Notes: a model not told the origin generated them from the sequence alone. 64,000 nucleotides of DNA from Prostheceraeus crozeri (GCA_907163375.1 CAJQUW010000515.1:124001-188000); one strand, 5' to 3'; positions 42,061-53,304 are shown, counted from the stretch's first letter. Translations and numbers: made by a program.

Positions 42061-44890
42061 CATTTTCAATAAACTACCTGCTTCAGATTAATACGAAAAC
42101 AATTCAACATAATAAACAGCATCCACATTTCCAATATGACCTGGAAATCGTCAACCAAATTTGCTGGTGATGAATTCCCGGTCTCTGTTCAATAAATTTG
42201 AAGACTTCACTGTGATGGTTGATCAGCATCTGCCAGACGCTTGTGTAATAACTGAATCTTGGTTCAATGATGCGATCCCTGATAATTCCGTCTCCCTATG
42301 CAACTATAATCTCTTTCGCTGTGATCGTCCTAATGGTGTAGGTGGTGGAGTAGCATGCTACATTCGTTCAAGCTACTCGGTTACAGTCCTGGACATTCAT
42401 TCCATTATAACACCCACCAATTCAGCTACTGAATTATTGTGCCTATATATCAAAGAAATGAATCTTTCATTGATTTGCATCTATCATCCTTATTGGAATA
42501 ATGCCTCAGCCCACCAAGAAGCGATTACTTCCCTTACTGAAATCGCTGATCATTTTCATGTTACCTACGGTGAAGACATTCGCATGGTAGTTACGGGCGA
42601 TTTTAACGACTTGAGAGGACATTATGATTTGATAAGTGATTTGATTTCTCTGACTCCAATCGTAACCTTCCCAACTAGAGGCAATCATACTCTGGACCAG
42701 CTGTTTGTGAACTTTAGTGAAAATCAAGCTGCCTTATGTCTACCTCCGTTGGGTAGCTCTGATCACAACGTGGTTAAGTGGTTTTCGTCAACTCATGTCC
42801 CTTCTATAGTCACTAAGAAGAAAATTCGCAAATATACAAAGGCCAACTTTGCTTTGTTTGCCACGTATCTGACTTCAACTAATTGGCTAGCCCTTGTTGC
42901 ATCGTGCCCCACAATTAATGATGCGACAAACTTGCTCCATAAGTCTCTGTTTGAGCTATTTGATTATTGCTTCCCAGAGAAAACGATAAGGATTCGTTCA
43001 AGTGATCCTGTATGGTGCAAGCCTTCGTTGAAGAGTCTTGTAGATGATCGTGATCGCGCTTTTCACAAGCGCCAGTGGGAAAAATACTATCGCTTAAAGG
43101 ATGAAGTTTCCACTCACAGCAAATTTCTACGAGAGTCATACTTGAGTGAAGCAGTCGAGTCTGGTAATATGAGAAGACTCTGGAGCTCAGTGAAAACCGT
43201 ATCTCGCTTCACCAAGCATGCCAATTCCGATATGTTCTCTGTTGATGAATTCTGCTCGTATTTCTCCTCAACCTACGACGCATCCTCATCGTTTGACTAC
43301 GTTGCTGATTCGAGTGTTTGTGATCCTATCTTGTTCACCTGTTCGGAAGTCGAAGCGGAATTAGCTCGAATCTCAAAGTGCTCCTGCGGTCCTGATGGTA
43401 TTCCATCTTGGATCTTCCGAGACTTTTCAGCATTTCTAGCTCCGGTTATTACAATGATTTTCAACTGGTCTCTCCAAATTGGAGTGATTCCAATTGCATT
43501 CAAGGAAGCAAACGTTTATCCCGTTCCAAAGTGCAACAAGCCTAATTCACTTGCTGACTTTCGTCCAATATCCATTCTGTCTACGATGTCGAAAGTGTTT
43601 GAGCGTCTGGTATCCAAGAACCTGATTATCCTCTTCATCAGGGACTCGGTCAGTAAGTCTCAATTCGCCTTCATTCCTCGCTCGGGCTCGGGTACGTCTT
43701 GTGCTCTAGTCTCAGTTCAGCATGAAATTTTGAGACATCTTGATCCCTCATCAGGCGCAGTAAGGCTATTATCAGTGGACATGTCCAAGGCATTTGATAG
43801 ACTTAACCATGATGTCATCATTCGTGCATGTAAAACTTTTCCCGTCCCATCGTTTGTTGTAAATTGGATTGTTGATTTTTTGAAAGAACGCCGTCAGCGT
43901 ATTTCCATTAATGGCGAATGCTCTAACTGGATGTCTCTTCCCAGTGGCGTTCCCCAAGGAAGCGTCATTGGACCCGTATTATTTGCCTTGTCCACTGACA
44001 GTCTAACCCCGGTGTGCTCGAATTCATCTGTCATACAATATGCTGATGATATTCTATTACTCCATTTTCTCAGAAATTCTGGTGATGATGATTTGCAGCT
44101 AGAGTGTGACAACATTATCAACTGGGCTAATTCTATTTCTCTGGAAATAAACTTTTCAAAATGTTTTGTTACGGATATCATAACTAAATCGTCTTTGGTA
44201 ACAAACCCAGTGCGTCTCGGTGACATGATTGTTAGGAAAGTCAATTCTTTTTCTTATCTTGGTGTTATTTTTTCTGATGACCTGAAGTGGACTTTGCACT
44301 TTCAATACATTGTGAGGAAGGCTTCACAGCGCATTTTTATTATTCGCAATCTGCGTCGTGCTGGCTGTTCTGCAGCATTAATGATGAAATGTTACAAGGC
44401 TTTTATACGTTCCATCATGACGTATGCCTATGCATGCTTCTGCAATGCACCCCAGTACTTGTTGAATGACCTATTGCGTATTGAGCGTCGCGTATATCGC
44501 ATTATTGGACTGTCCCATTCTGTGAACTCTTCGCTTATTCAATCTGCGAACTGTACCTGTGAGAAATTATTTGACACTATAAGTTCAGATCCATCCCACC
44601 CCCTCAGAGATTTGTTTTTGATCCGCCCAGTGAGGGAGATGTCTTCACGCAGTTGCTCGGTCTTGTGTCCACCTCTCGCTAGAACAGTACGCTTCAGCAG
44701 ATCTTTTATCAGATTTTGTAAATAAGCTTTCTTGTCCTTCCTTTTTATGTACCTCATTAACCATTGGCTTCTCATTCTGTGTATTAATGTATTTTGACAT
44801 CGATGTTACTGTTACTGTTCTATTGTAAGTGTCCACCGAATCATTGTAGTGGAACAATAAACGATTACTTACTTACTTACTTACTTACTT
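42061..44890 (+). mobile_element. CR1-like LINE with intact ORF2, 5'-truncated
   Basis: The element holds one long intact ORF2 and ends in AACAATAAACGATTAC followed by tandem TTAC units (about 44,859-44,890). ORF1 is absent, and the sequence upstream of ORF2 reaches a hAT MITE duplication after only 100 bp, so the copy is 5'-truncated. Another copy of the same MITE lies just past the tail (44943). The lack of stops suggests recent insertion. Confidence 0.88.
42161..44725 (+). CDS. LINE ORF2: AP endonuclease and reverse transcriptase
   Basis: The 854-residue uninterrupted protein begins inside an apurinic-type endonuclease (NSRSLFNKF, with the catalytic Glu in VITESWF about residue 29, TGDFND about 146 and SSDHNVV about 201). 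It continues with a reverse transcriptase (FRPISILSTMSKVFERL, VDMSKAFDRL about 539, SGVPQGSVIGP, and QYADDILLL with YADD at 627) and ends in a cysteine-containing C-terminal region with HPLRDLF. Upstream in-frame codons (GNRQPNLLV) continue the endonuclease fold, so the annotated Met is probably not the original start. It would nick target DNA and reverse-transcribe the LINE RNA. The copy at 59.2-60.1 kb has a closely similar C terminus. Confidence 0.92.
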   Translation: MLVMNSRSLFNKFEDFTVMVDQHLPDACVITESWFNDAIPDNSVSLCNYNLFRCDRPNGVGGGVACYIRSSYSVTVLDIHSIITPTNSATELLCLYIKEMNLSLICIYHPYWNNASAHQEAITSLTEIADHFHVTYGEDIRMVVTGDFNDLRGHYDLISDLISLTPIVTFPTRGNHTLDQLFVNFSENQAALCLPPLGSSDHNVVKWFSSTHVPSIVTKKKIRKYTKANFALFATYLTSTNWLALVASCPTINDATNLLHKSLFELFDYCFPEKTIRIRSSDPVWCKPSLKSLVDDRDRAFHKRQWEKYYRLKDEVSTHSKFLRESYLSEAVESGNMRRLWSSVKTVSRFTKHANSDMFSVDEFCSYFSSTYDASSSFDYVADSSVCDPILFTCSEVEAELARISKCSCGPDGIPSWIFRDFSAFLAPVITMIFNWSLQIGVIPIAFKEANVYPVPKCNKPNSLADFRPISILSTMSKVFERLVSKNLIILFIRDSVSKSQFAFIPRSGSGTSCALVSVQHEILRHLDPSSGAVRLLSVDMSKAFDRLNHDVIIRACKTFPVPSFVVNWIVDFLKERRQRISINGECSNWMSLPSGVPQGSVIGPVLFALSTDSLTPVCSNSSVIQYADDILLLHFLRNSGDDDLQLECDNIINWANSISLEINFSKCFVTDIITKSSLVTNPVRLGDMIVRKVNSFSYLGVIFSDDLKWTLHFQYIVRKASQRIFIIRNLRRAGCSAALMMKCYKAFIRSIMTYAYACFCNAPQYLLNDLLRIERRVYRIIGLSHSVNSSLIQSANCTCEKLFDTISSDPSHPLRDLFLIRPVREMSSRSCSVLCPPLARTVRFSRSFIRFCK

Positions 44891-44942
44891 AAGGCACTTC
44901 CTCAAAATCTTTGGACTGTAGCTTGAATGTATCTGCCGGTAG

Positions 44943-45206
44943 CATAGAAATCTTCGTAGATTGTACATCTTAAGTTGACTAGAATGGAAGTTGACTCAAT
45001 GTCGCGCGGCACTTACGGGGGAACTAAGTTAGGGCATGAATGGCCAATTAAAAACTTGGATTTACGCATGTGACTGATTCTGACCCAATGATACAGACGT
45101 TGACAGGTGTATCTAAGCGGAAGTGCGTGCGATTTATGCGCCGTTATTGTGCGTTGTATGAAGCTTAAGTTCCATTCTAGAGGTTTCATTGTTGCCAATT
45201 TCTATG
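44943..45206 (-). mobile_element. hAT MITE, family copy 4
   Basis: 264 bp, inverted relative to copies 2 and 3, with ends CATAGAAATC and AATTTCTATG. GCCGGTAG is duplicated exactly outside both ends (44935-44942 and 45207-45214). Confidence 0.9.
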
Positions 45207-45595
45207 GCCGGTAGCATCTGATCTCTGCACGTGTCTGCGAAGATGCATTTTGTATAATTATCTTTGTACTCATTGGTCTGTGTCATTTTGGGGTCGGTCG
45301 GATCTTCATTTAGCAATGTTACACAAAATCATACCTCACTCTTATAAAATTACATTTGTTTCCTTTGTTAAAAAAGCTATCAAAAGCTATCAAGCAAAAC
45401 AAAAATAAAGAAAATCGGTCAATCAGAGCCAGTATAGCACCATTATTCATCAACAATAATGTAACTGCTACATGTGATTAACTGGACCTCATGTTCTATA
45501 GCTTCCTGACTTCATTGCGGTGGTGTTGGCAGCACTCCTGATTGCTTTCAGCTAGAAATCTATCTCTTACCGGTTGAAAACAATACAAAGCACAA
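45207..45595. other. Noncoding stretch upstream of a Tc1 transposase
   Basis: The 5' terminal repeat expected for the following Tc1-type element (TACAGTCCGTTTCATAAAAA) could not be found here, so the element is probably 5'-eroded. Confidence 0.4.
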
Positions 45596-46471
45596 ATGAA
45601 CAATAACGAGATCGCATTCACAAAAGGCAAAGTGTCAGCCTTGCTAGAACTAGGGTTTTCTTTGCGAACTACAAGCAAGCGACTGAATGTCCCTTACACA
45701 AATGTGCATCGATGGCATAATGATGATTTTCGACTCTGTCGTAAAGAGGGCTCTGGCCGTCCACTCAAAACATCCAAACGTAGAGGCCGCCTAATTTTGA
45801 GATTTGTTAAAGTTGATCCAAGTCTCTCGTTAACTGAGATGGCTGCACTAGTCTCGTCTATTTCTAAGTCCACTATTCGTAGAAGACTTATTGAGTCGAA
45901 TTTCAAGAGCTGTAAGAGGCCCTCTCAGATCGAATTATCAGATCAGCATACAAAAAGACGTCTCAGATGGGCAATGAGTCATTGTCACTGGCGAAATCAA
46001 TGGGATCGGGTTGTCTGGTCTGATGAGGCATCTGACCATGATGATGGCCGCTCTGAACTTCACATGCAGCAAGGAACCATGAATTCTGAACGCTATGTGA
46101 ATGTTTTACGAATGAACATTGGCCAAATGACAGATCAACTTGGTGATCCATCGACTTGGTTATTTATGGATGATAATGCTACGTGTCACAGGAGTAGTAG
46201 AGTCAACTTATGCAAGTCTCAATTAGGGCTTAGGACATTATCTTGGCCAGCTCGTTCTCCTTATCTGAATCCCATGGAAAATGTATGGAGTATTCTAAAA
46301 CGTAACGTTCGTCGTTCACTGCTACCTACAGATGGCGTATCACAACTTACGTCACTGTTAAAAAGAGAGTGGAGAAAGTTAGATCAGTCAAAAATCAACG
46401 ATATCATCGAATCAATGCCTAGACGAATTGGTACTGTCATTGACAATAAGGGTAGGGCCACAAAATATTAG
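45596..46471 (+). pseudogene. Tc1-type transposase with an internal deletion
   Basis: The open frame of 291 residues has an N-terminal helix-turn-helix pair (LLELGFSLRTTSKRL, then GSGRPLKTSKRRGR and a second HTH), the first catalytic Asp in VVWSDEAS, the second in WLFMDDNATCH, and the Glu in SPYLNPMENVW, the D34E pattern of Tc1. Between the first Asp and EGTMN-like QGTMNSERY, about 40-45 residues of the usual catalytic core (including the GGGSVMVWG region) are missing. It keeps its frame but is very unlikely to be active. The 3' terminal repeat ends at 46628 next to TA. Confidence 0.88.
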
Positions 46472-46559
46472 CTTCTTAAGAACCGTTACTGTATCATAGC
46501 TTATCAGATTATATAAGGACATTTAAATATATTAGGGACATGAAATAACATGAAAAATG

Positions 46560-46628
46560 CTTTCTGTATCATACTTATGTTTTATTTAGTCAAATTTTAG
46601 GATGATCCACTTTTTATGAAACGGACTG
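46560..46628 (+). repeat. 3' terminal repeat of the Tc1-type element
   Basis: The sequence ending in CCACTTTTTATGAAACGGACTG followed by TA has the typical Tc1 terminal form (TA then CAGTCCGTTTCATAAAAAG on the other strand). Its partner upstream of the transposase was not found. Confidence 0.6.
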
Positions 46629-46630
46629 TA

Positions 46631-49198
46631 TTTCAAAGTGCAGCAGTCGAGAAAAATTTGCGTCATTGCCGTTTCAAGTGCATTTTTGCAAGCATGAATG
46701 CGTTATCTGCTGCTCTTTGCCAGATCAATTGCAGCATTGTCATTTCAAATGCAAATGCAAAATGAAACAATGAAAATGGACGCAGATTTTCCTTATTCTT
46801 TTATCCAGTTGAGAACCACTCAAAGTGTATACAGATTAAGTTATTAATGTGCACAACGTCCATTAATATGTAACTTGTGTCACTTTTATTTTCAGAAGAC
46901 TGATCTCTTTCGAATGACTACAAGTCCATTGGTAAGTGGGGAAATGAAATTGACTGCTTAACAGATTGGTTGGATTCATGCATTGGGACCTATAGAACAG
47001 ACACAGCACGTCTTTGTCAGTTGCGTTCGTGTAGATGAAAACTGAACTAAGATGCTGAAGTGAATGACTGCATGACGTATGTGCATCTTCGGGGTTAAAC
47101 AGAGTAAAGTATTGCACAAAGATAATTTTTACCAATCATCATTTTATCTGTCAATCGACTTGATGCTAATTTTCTGTTCATCTGCCTCGCAGTAAACTTA
47201 CGATACCGATGGATGTCAGTTGCTATACTCAATATTAACTAATCGCTTCTGTCTTGAAATAAGTGCTCCAATAACACTTAAGGAAGTTTTCATCGATGAC
47301 AAATCCTAGAAAATCATAAAACATATCGATCATGAGATTTATAGATAAATGTGTAATGGCTCCTTAAACAAGGAAAAAACATGCCAAAACATCTTGATTG
47401 TTATCAAGAAGTTAGACATTTTAATGTTGTCCACGATACTTGTTCAAGCCCTTACTTATAAGTTGCTATTTACCTCTTTGTTTCATGTCTGCAGCTTCAG
47501 ATCGCCATTGATTAGGTTGATTTTGCGCTAGATTTTGTTTTATGCTGTTGATATGGCAAATGGCATTTGAAACGGGAACGCTTCACCTCATTTCGGTAAT
47601 TCTGCTGTTGGAATGTCGGCGATGAACTCGAAATGTTAATGTTGCGAACGGTGATGTCATTCTGCAGTTGAAATGTCTATACTTAATATGAAACGGATGA
47701 TTAGCCTCTTGATCGGTCAAACGTATATTACATTGTTAATTATAAATTTTGTGTAAATGGTAGTCACATACAGTGACTCCGTATTGTAAACCAACACGCG
47801 CAATATCCAATTAAATGATCCTTGATCAATAGGTAAGACAGCACTGTTTTTCTTCATAAACCCCCGATGTCTACTCAAAATAAATGCATCCTGGTGTGGC
47901 CTTCATCCGATGGCGTCATATAGTTTATCTAAAATTATATATCCAAGATCAACATCATCTTTGATTGTGCGCAGCGCATGCTTCGATGTCAGTTGACAAA
48001 ATAATGAACTGACTAATTAGCAGACGATTAGACAGCATTTGATCACTTTAAAATCATTGAAGCCATTAAAAATTGCATCATTTTCAGGTTAATGACGAAG
48101 TTTTATGTTATCGTACTAAGGAATGCACCGATTTATCGGCCGATTACCAGAAACTTTCTAACATACGATATTTGATTTTTTGTCGATAAGTTGTGAGAAA
48201 GTTTGTCACATTCACATCAATTCAAAAAAGTTTCACAAATTCGGCACATCCTTGGTCATAATATCGACAAAACCCTTTCAATGCAGCATGTCACTGTTTA
48301 GGAAGTATCAGGAGACTAGTTTACTAAGTTAGATGCTAAGTAAAATCTGAATGTTGTCGATTTAGGTACCTGCCTCGATCCACTAATCAGTAGTTTGGAC
48401 ACATGGCTTTTGTCCAATTCTTACATTAATTGGATACATGGCTTGTGGACACAATTCTGATGATATATGATACATGCAGTGGCTTTATAGCAGCTTCTAT
48501 CACTTTCGTGATGTAGACGTAGTCAGCATTAACGGCATTCAAAGAATTATTAACATAACAGAACACATTGTTGAGTCTGAGTCTGCAGCTGAAAGCCGGA
48601 TGCGCGCACATTTGAAAGGTCATCTGAGAACATTTGCGCTCACTACAATAGTATCACCACTTTCAGCTGAAACGATATTCCTACATGGGAAGCAATCCTC
48701 CCTTATCGACAGCAAGAAAATCTTCTCCATTAAGCAACAATTTTCCGACGCCTACTATTCACCGGTAGAAAATTGAGGACGACATTTAAGCTCAGATTGA
48801 AATGTTGAGGCAATTAAAAAATCATTTTGATTTCATTTAAAAGTCTCAGAGCAAATCTAAAAACATTCCGAAGCAAATTAAAAACAAAAACTAATAACCA
48901 TCGAATCCTAGATTGTTTGAATTTGCTTTGAGATGCATTTAAATTGCTTTCTGGTTATTTCAGTTCACGATTGAAAAGTTGTTGAGTGAATAGTGAATTA
49001 TTCTGTTTTGCAGTAAAGTCTGCAGAGAAGCTATCAACAGTGAAGGATCACTCTTGCCTTCGTGATGAATACCATAATGTTCATATAAAGAGCTCTTATC
49101 ATCTTCATTTATGATTCTGTGATTTTTGTAGAGTCAATGAAAAATGTTATAAAAAAGAACATATTATATAGAACATATATAACAAATTCTTCTTGTTG
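46631..49198. other. Noncoding stretch
   Basis: No gene is supported; the 100-codon frame at 48,474 has no recognisable motif or splice sites. Confidence 0.4.
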
Positions 49199-49382
49199 AT
49201 TTTCACATTGACTTCATTAATGATTATCAGCAAGATATACTTTCTAATTATTAGCAAATTGATTGATATCTAAACATAGCAAGTAATTGAAACACTCATG
49301 CCTCTGGGCCTGATAATTGTTCTCTCATGGCTTGTTGAGGCAAATTAATAGATTGCCATGTTGAACGCGAAATTTTCACGTT
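49199..49382. repeat. Dispersed repeat, copy 1
   Basis: About 180 bp starting TTTCACATTGACTTCATTAA and ending near TTGCCATGTTGAACGCG recurs in the same orientation at 54,592-54,772, with roughly 80% agreement by eye. Family unknown. Confidence 0.6.
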
Positions 49383-49554
49383 CGTGGTTGACATTTGCGC
49401 GTCCGCATTTAGCCAGCGAGCCACATTTTTGCGAGCACCTGCTGTAAAGCAATAACAATAGCAATTAATGCCAATATAATCCAGGTACCGAAAATGTTCG
49501 TCGGATAATTGTAATAATAAAATAGCCACTATGTGAGAAAATCTCTATTTGCTG

Positions 49555-49590
49555 GACAACGTTTCGGGAGTCACCTGCTCCCTTCCTCAG
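49555..49590 (-). ncRNA. Hammerhead-ribozyme-like motif in the PLE end
   Basis: On the minus strand the core CTGAGGA (fits CUGANGA), a stem II formed by GGGAG and CTCCC, GAAA, and a very short stem III (AC, loop GTT, GT) followed by the expected cleavage C are found in order. PLEs are known to carry minimal hammerheads with such short stem III. A convincing stem I was not found in this copy, so activity is doubtful. Confidence 0.5.
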
Positions 49591-49616
49591 GTCACAAGAA
49601 ATGAATGATGACAAAA

Positions 49617-50273
49617 TCAGCGGCGAAAACAATTTACAACTCGCGAAGCGGTTACCAAGTCCGGTTGATGAAAGCCTGATTTACTGTTGAACACTTTTGA
49701 TTGGTTAACCTTAATAAATGAAGATTCAACCATACGTCTGGTTCTAAAAACACTACATAAAGACAAAACGTCATGCCCATTAAAATCAATAGAATGACCT
49801 GTTTGCATACAATGTTGGGCCAAAGCATTATTTTCATCAAAATATCTGACAGTTCTCTTGTGTTCATTGATACGAGTAATAAAAGATCGACCTGTTTCAC
49901 CGACATAAAATTTATCGCAGTCTTTACATGGTATACCATACACACCGCCAGGTTTCTTAATACTGTTGTTATGAACTAGGTTTGATTTGATACTGTTAGG
50001 GTAACGAAATACAAGTTTGGTACCGTAACATTTAGCCAAACGATGATTACTGGTACAATTTAGCGAAGGTAAAAAGGGTACAGAAAGAAAATTTACATTA
50101 TGTACATGTACATTATCCGACAAAGGTTCAGGTCGAAAATACGTAGACTTAGCTTTAGATAAAGCTTTGTTTAAGACATCTGGAGGATAACCAAGTTTCA
50201 TAAACGAAGAAAAAATGAAATCAATTTCATCATCAATAACTTGTATTTCGTTACCCGAAACGTTGTCCAGCAA
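49617..50273 (-). CDS. PLE C-terminal fragment with GIY-YIG endonuclease
   Basis: The 218-residue open frame starts inside the terminal repeat and contains CTSNHRLAKCYGTKLVF, then GGVYGIPCKDCDKFYVGETG with the GIY-YIG signature (GVYGIPC, YVGETG), RITRINEH-type RINEHKRTV and ALAQHCMQTGHSID, all typical of the Penelope endonuclease domain. The reverse transcriptase is missing, so it is a 5'-truncated copy and not an autonomous element. The frame itself shows no break over this part, indicating modest age. Confidence 0.85.
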   Translation of the reverse strand: MLDNVSGNEIQVIDDEIDFIFSSFMKLGYPPDVLNKALSKAKSTYFRPEPLSDNVHVHNVNFLSVPFLPSLNCTSNHRLAKCYGTKLVFRYPNSIKSNLVHNNSIKKPGGVYGIPCKDCDKFYVGETGRSFITRINEHKRTVRYFDENNALAQHCMQTGHSIDFNGHDVLSLCSVFRTRRMVESSFIKVNQSKVFNSKSGFHQPDLVTASRVVNCFRR

Positions 50274-50322
50274 ATAGAGATTTTCTCACATAGTGGCTAT
50301 TTTATTATTAATTAATGCCAAT

Positions 50323-52166
50323 GTCTGTTTTTGGTCTCAATGTGCTCTTTGAATCAAATGCCTATTATTTGGTCGAATGAAACCTTATTATAAACTAGGA
50401 AGCTTGGTTACAAAAATAGACAGAATTCGATTACTTATTTTTTTGCAGATTGTCGCTTTATTTATTGAGGATTAACTATTTATTAATAAGGGTGCTGAAT
50501 AATACTGATTAAAAGTGAGACATCCTAAGTTTATCTTAATTCAAGTCCAAATACAATGAATTATTGTAAGGAATTGCAATTAGGACCACAATAATGTCAA
50601 TTTCACATCACAACTTGTTAGAAAGATTTCGAAAGAGAAAGTCAATTGTTTCTGGCTGTTTTAATGTTGAAAGTCTTTACTAAATTCCTCTAAATTTCTG
50701 AATGGCTCTTTCTCATCGAATGCAGTAAGCTCCACTTATGATGCCATCGATAAACATGACAGTTCTTACATCATTCCAAAATGGCTGAGTTCCAAGCCTT
50801 AGCATGATGCGTCTTGGCTTCAAAAGACCGGTTACTATAACAATACGAGGCTAAGTGTGACCTACATAGAGCAACAAAACTCAATACGATCTTTCAGTAA
50901 TGAAGTACGCTGATATTGTTCTTCCTACCAAGCAGTCAATCATGCAGTGCATTTTGATTATCTGCTGTTGAATTCCTGAAAATTGCTCCTTGACAGGCGG
51001 ATGATTTTTTATTAGTCTGACTTGTTTCTATCGTAATGGCAAGGAGAACTCGCATGGATCTCACAAGTGCTGAGACAAATGAACTTTTCGAGCGAAAATT
51101 GCATAAATTCAATCAAAAAGAAACTGCCATTCAACTCGGTAGCTGGTATTAAATGCAGACTCGACCAAAAGATAATTCCAAAAATAAGGACAAAGTTCTA
51201 AGGCTAATTACCAGTTATTTACAAATTACCAGGGATGTAACCGGGTGACGTATCCGTGACTCGGTCACCAGAAATATTTACTTTCTGACTACAGACATAT
51301 TTGCTGAATAGCAAAAGTTAGCCATTGGCGATGTAACGCAGGAGTCATGCAAAGTTATAGACAGTCCTCACAACCAATGGAGAATCGTCACGTGTAAACC
51401 TCCAAGCAGATCACGCGACCACAATTAGAAATAGTTTTTTCAGAAAGTATTTTTATTCGACAATTCTCATTTCTGATAAGATTGAAGCTCAACAGACCAG
51501 CCGCAGGCCACTCAACCACATAGCGGCATGTAGAAACCGAGGAAATGATATTTGTAGTAACTTTGATTAGGTGGAATTTCAATTGAGCTGAACTGAAGCT
51601 TGACTATAATGCTTCTGTTCAAAAGTAATACATTTCACCTGAATTATTTTCAACTGTCTTTGAGGAGCCCTCACTCTCATGCCGCCTCCTTTGTAGCTGT
51701 GCCGACAAATGTCAATCCAATCAGCACTTGTCTACAATAAACAACTTATACGCACTGAAGACTTACTTGTCTTCCAAAATTGGCGATTGATTAATTGCTC
51801 TTCTAATCACCAAGTACTTTGCAAGTTAGACTTACTAAAGTAGATAATTTATTTTAACTTGGAGATTTAGCTACAAGCGTACTGTACGGCTACAAGCTCA
51901 GAAAACCCAAAACAGGTCATTGACTGAGTCACCTTGACCCGGTTTTTTTCAAAAATCAGCACACCAGGTAGGGTGTTGTTTGCATAGTTGAACAAACAAA
52001 TGAAGACTAGTACCGTATTTCGAACAGTAGCCGCGGCAATTCGAAGAAGTAATTCGATATGCTGATATTGACGATACAATATTCAGGCCATTGCAAACTC
52101 ATTAACTTAATGCTCTATACAAGATGAAAACATAAAATTGGAATTTACATAAGCTGTAGTTATAGT
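50323..52166. other. Noncoding stretch
   Basis: No gene or structured repeat is recognised. Confidence 0.4.
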
Positions 52167-52646
52167 CATGCAACATAATAGAAGAGACATGTACATCAAT
52201 CCTGAAGAACTATAAGACATTAAATCAGTTTACAGCTGAAAAATGCAATATTATGATTCAGTTGTCTGTATAGATTAGGGTTAAATTTTTTGTGTATAAA
52301 GTCTCCACAATATTTAAATCAAAGCTATAAGAGGCTTGAGCTGGGATTTTGAAATTTACCTGCGAACCTTAAGACACAGGATTGCTAGGAGCACAGTCTG
52401 TAAATGTCGGCTATCTCTGACCACAGATTAAATTGCCAGTGTAGCTACAGGTCAGAAAATTTCATGATCCTAGCTCAAGCCTCCAATAGCCTTGATTTAA
52501 ATATTATGGAGGCTTTGTGCATAGAAATATTCAAACCTAATCTAAACAGACAATTGAATCATGATGATGCATTTTTTCAGTTGTGAGCTGATTTGATGTC
52601 TTATAGTTCTTTAGGATTGATGTACCTGTCTCCATTATGTTGCATG
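52167..52646. mobile_element. Inverted pair of PLE 3' ends
   Basis: Two 191-bp arms (52,167-52,357 and 52,456-52,646) are inverted copies, ending CATGCAACATAA outward, with about 98 bp between. The right arm in the plus direction encodes FMILAQASNSLDLNIMEAL followed by FKPNLNRQL, a recognisable C-terminal end of a PLE GIY-YIG protein. The left arm encodes a diverged version on the minus strand. It therefore looks like two 3' fragments of one PLE family joined in opposite directions. Confidence 0.65.
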
Positions 52647-53304
52647 ATTAGAATCATTAACTCAACTTCGTAAAGTCGAATGGATATGTATAAAATCATG
52701 GAGACGAATTGTAATATAAAAGCGGTGCGCAAAAGCGATAGTAGCCAATTGACAACATTTCTGACCCAACAATTGATACTGGTAATAAAACTTGGGCCTC
52801 CTAAGGGCAAGTGGCTACTCACGTTTTCATTTAAAGATCAAGTTACTGGGTAACATTGAAAATACAAGGGCAAGAGCGGCATGACTTGAAGCTTCGTGGA
52901 ATAGGATAAACCGATTGAACGTTGATGCGTTGTCTGATAATTTCAATGCAAGTGGCTGCCGTAATGTGGATTATGTGGATGCAAATTCTGCTTGCGTTTA
53001 CTGTGTGATAGCATTGAGAAGCATCAACCAGCAAGTGCATACATAAACGTAAACCGCATAGGCTAGTTGTCTATATTCATCGCACGGAATACATGTCGTG
53101 ACTACTACACGAGGGCGGATATTTCTACAAATTCCTGCCTAAATGTGCGACTGACTGAAGGTGGGAAGCTATTATTCGAATTGCGATAGTCGTCGAATGT
53201 ACGTACCATAATATTCGGAAGGTGTCATGCAAAAACATTGTTTTCCTGAACAGGAAAAACAAGCTACGTGCGTCCACTGCTATTAACTTACATGAAAAAC
53301 ATTA
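52647..53304. other. Noncoding stretch
   Basis: Nothing recognised. It would be the start of the first intron if the exon at 53332 is spliced as proposed. Confidence 0.35.

Larger units (their letters stand above)
49477..50309 (-). mobile_element. Penelope-like element fragment with inverted ends and 13-bp target duplication
   Basis: AATTAATGCCAAT is present on both sides (49464-49476 and 50310-50322). Inside, a perfect 57-bp inverted repeat (49512-49569 side and 50254-50310) flanks the coding part. One side has an extra 35 bp outside the inverted repeat, like the tail described for PLE terminal repeats. The terminal region contains hammerhead-like core motifs (listed separately). 5'-truncated: only the C-terminal endonuclease is left. 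Confidence 0.85.

Noticed and set aside
43220-43245. Another copy of the TTCCGATATG hairpin loop
   Set aside because: The word occurs inside LINE ORF2 without pairing flanks, so it is chance.
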